Assembly: GCA_020081605.1 (NCBI GenBank)
Contig: JAHREC010000011.1
Span: 1,798,001-1,862,000, forward strand
Direction of reading: 5' to 3'
From: Albifimbria verrucaria
Lineage: Eukaryota; Ascomycota; Sordariomycetes; Hypocreales; Stachybotryaceae
DNA: 64,000 bases
Below are positions 63,923-64,000 of the stretch, piece by piece. Positions within the stretch are counted from its first letter, which is position 1, and each line of letters opens with the position of its first letter. The notes under the pieces were generated by a model, which worked only from the letters and a program-made list of their open reading frames with translations, was not told the DNA's origin and did no database searches. Both the position numbers and the translations under genes were made by a program.

Positions 63923-64000
63923 TCCCGCTTAACCTACCTTTCTCGACTCTCACAGCTGTTCGGCGTGATGAGCTTGCTCGCAGGGATTTATGCTACAGCA
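63923..64000. other. 3' flank of GID9
   Basis: The last 78 bases follow the stop codon and show nothing recognisable. Confidence 0.6.

Overview
This window reads as nuclear DNA of a filamentous ascomycete (Pezizomycotina), most likely a sordariomycete and possibly of the order Hypocreales. Genes carry short GT..AG introns of about 47-125 bases with CTAAC/CTGAC-like branch sites. Their products are typical fungal ones: an Ark1-type kinase, an INSIG homologue, a Ycf1-type ABC transporter, Tti1, a SidJ-like esterase, Cbf1 and Gid9. Promoters are pyrimidine-rich, and clusters of TACCT/AGGTA recur between genes. No rRNA, tRNA, CRISPR array, plasmid, virus or intact transposon was seen.

Layout. 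0-1.6 kb: C-terminal part of a fungal transcription factor. 4.5-9.6 kb: Ark1/Prk1-type kinase and the ribosome-assembly WD40 protein Mak11. 11.9-14.0 kb: INSIG-like sterol regulator, facing a small unrecognised protein. 17.4-19.1 kb: RING/LON-domain protein. 20.2-24.7 kb: two uncharacterised, partly disordered fungal proteins on the minus strand, the second with a possible spliced upstream peptide. 26.0-29.2 kb: Tim23 and a PQ-loop vacuolar transporter (minus). 30.1-33.2 kb: dephospho-CoA kinase and NADH pyrophosphatase (plus). 33.5-36.8 kb: Tti1 (minus), divergent from a SidJ-like hydrolase at 37.5-38.5 kb. 39.6-45.1 kb: a nine-exon Ycf1-like transporter. 45.1-59.1 kb: a gene-poor stretch with one DUF2841-type gene. 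59.1-60.1 kb: Cbf1 (minus). 62.6-63.9 kb: Gid9/Fyv10 (plus). These are mainly unlinked housekeeping genes, not a biosynthetic cluster. Thematic links are loose: NADH and CoA metabolism sit side by side, and the SidJ-like and Ycf1-like genes both suggest metal or conjugate detoxification and storage.

One property affects every annotation. Nearly every multi-exon or long gene contains single-base frame breaks, mostly in homopolymer runs. Almost all are repaired by adding one base. I count about 30 in some 20 kb of coding sequence, including in genes expected to be essential (TIM23, TTI1, MAK11). This looks like uncorrected sequencing error, not gene decay. I therefore report whole genes across the breaks and list the break sites.

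The most interesting biology is the protein at 20.2-22.3 kb, whose disordered C-terminus has regularly spaced tryptophans. Next come the conserved orphan domain at 23.3-24.7 kb with its possible upstream peptide, and the single DUF2841-type gene inside a roughly 14 kb gene-poor landscape that also holds a strong G-quadruplex motif.
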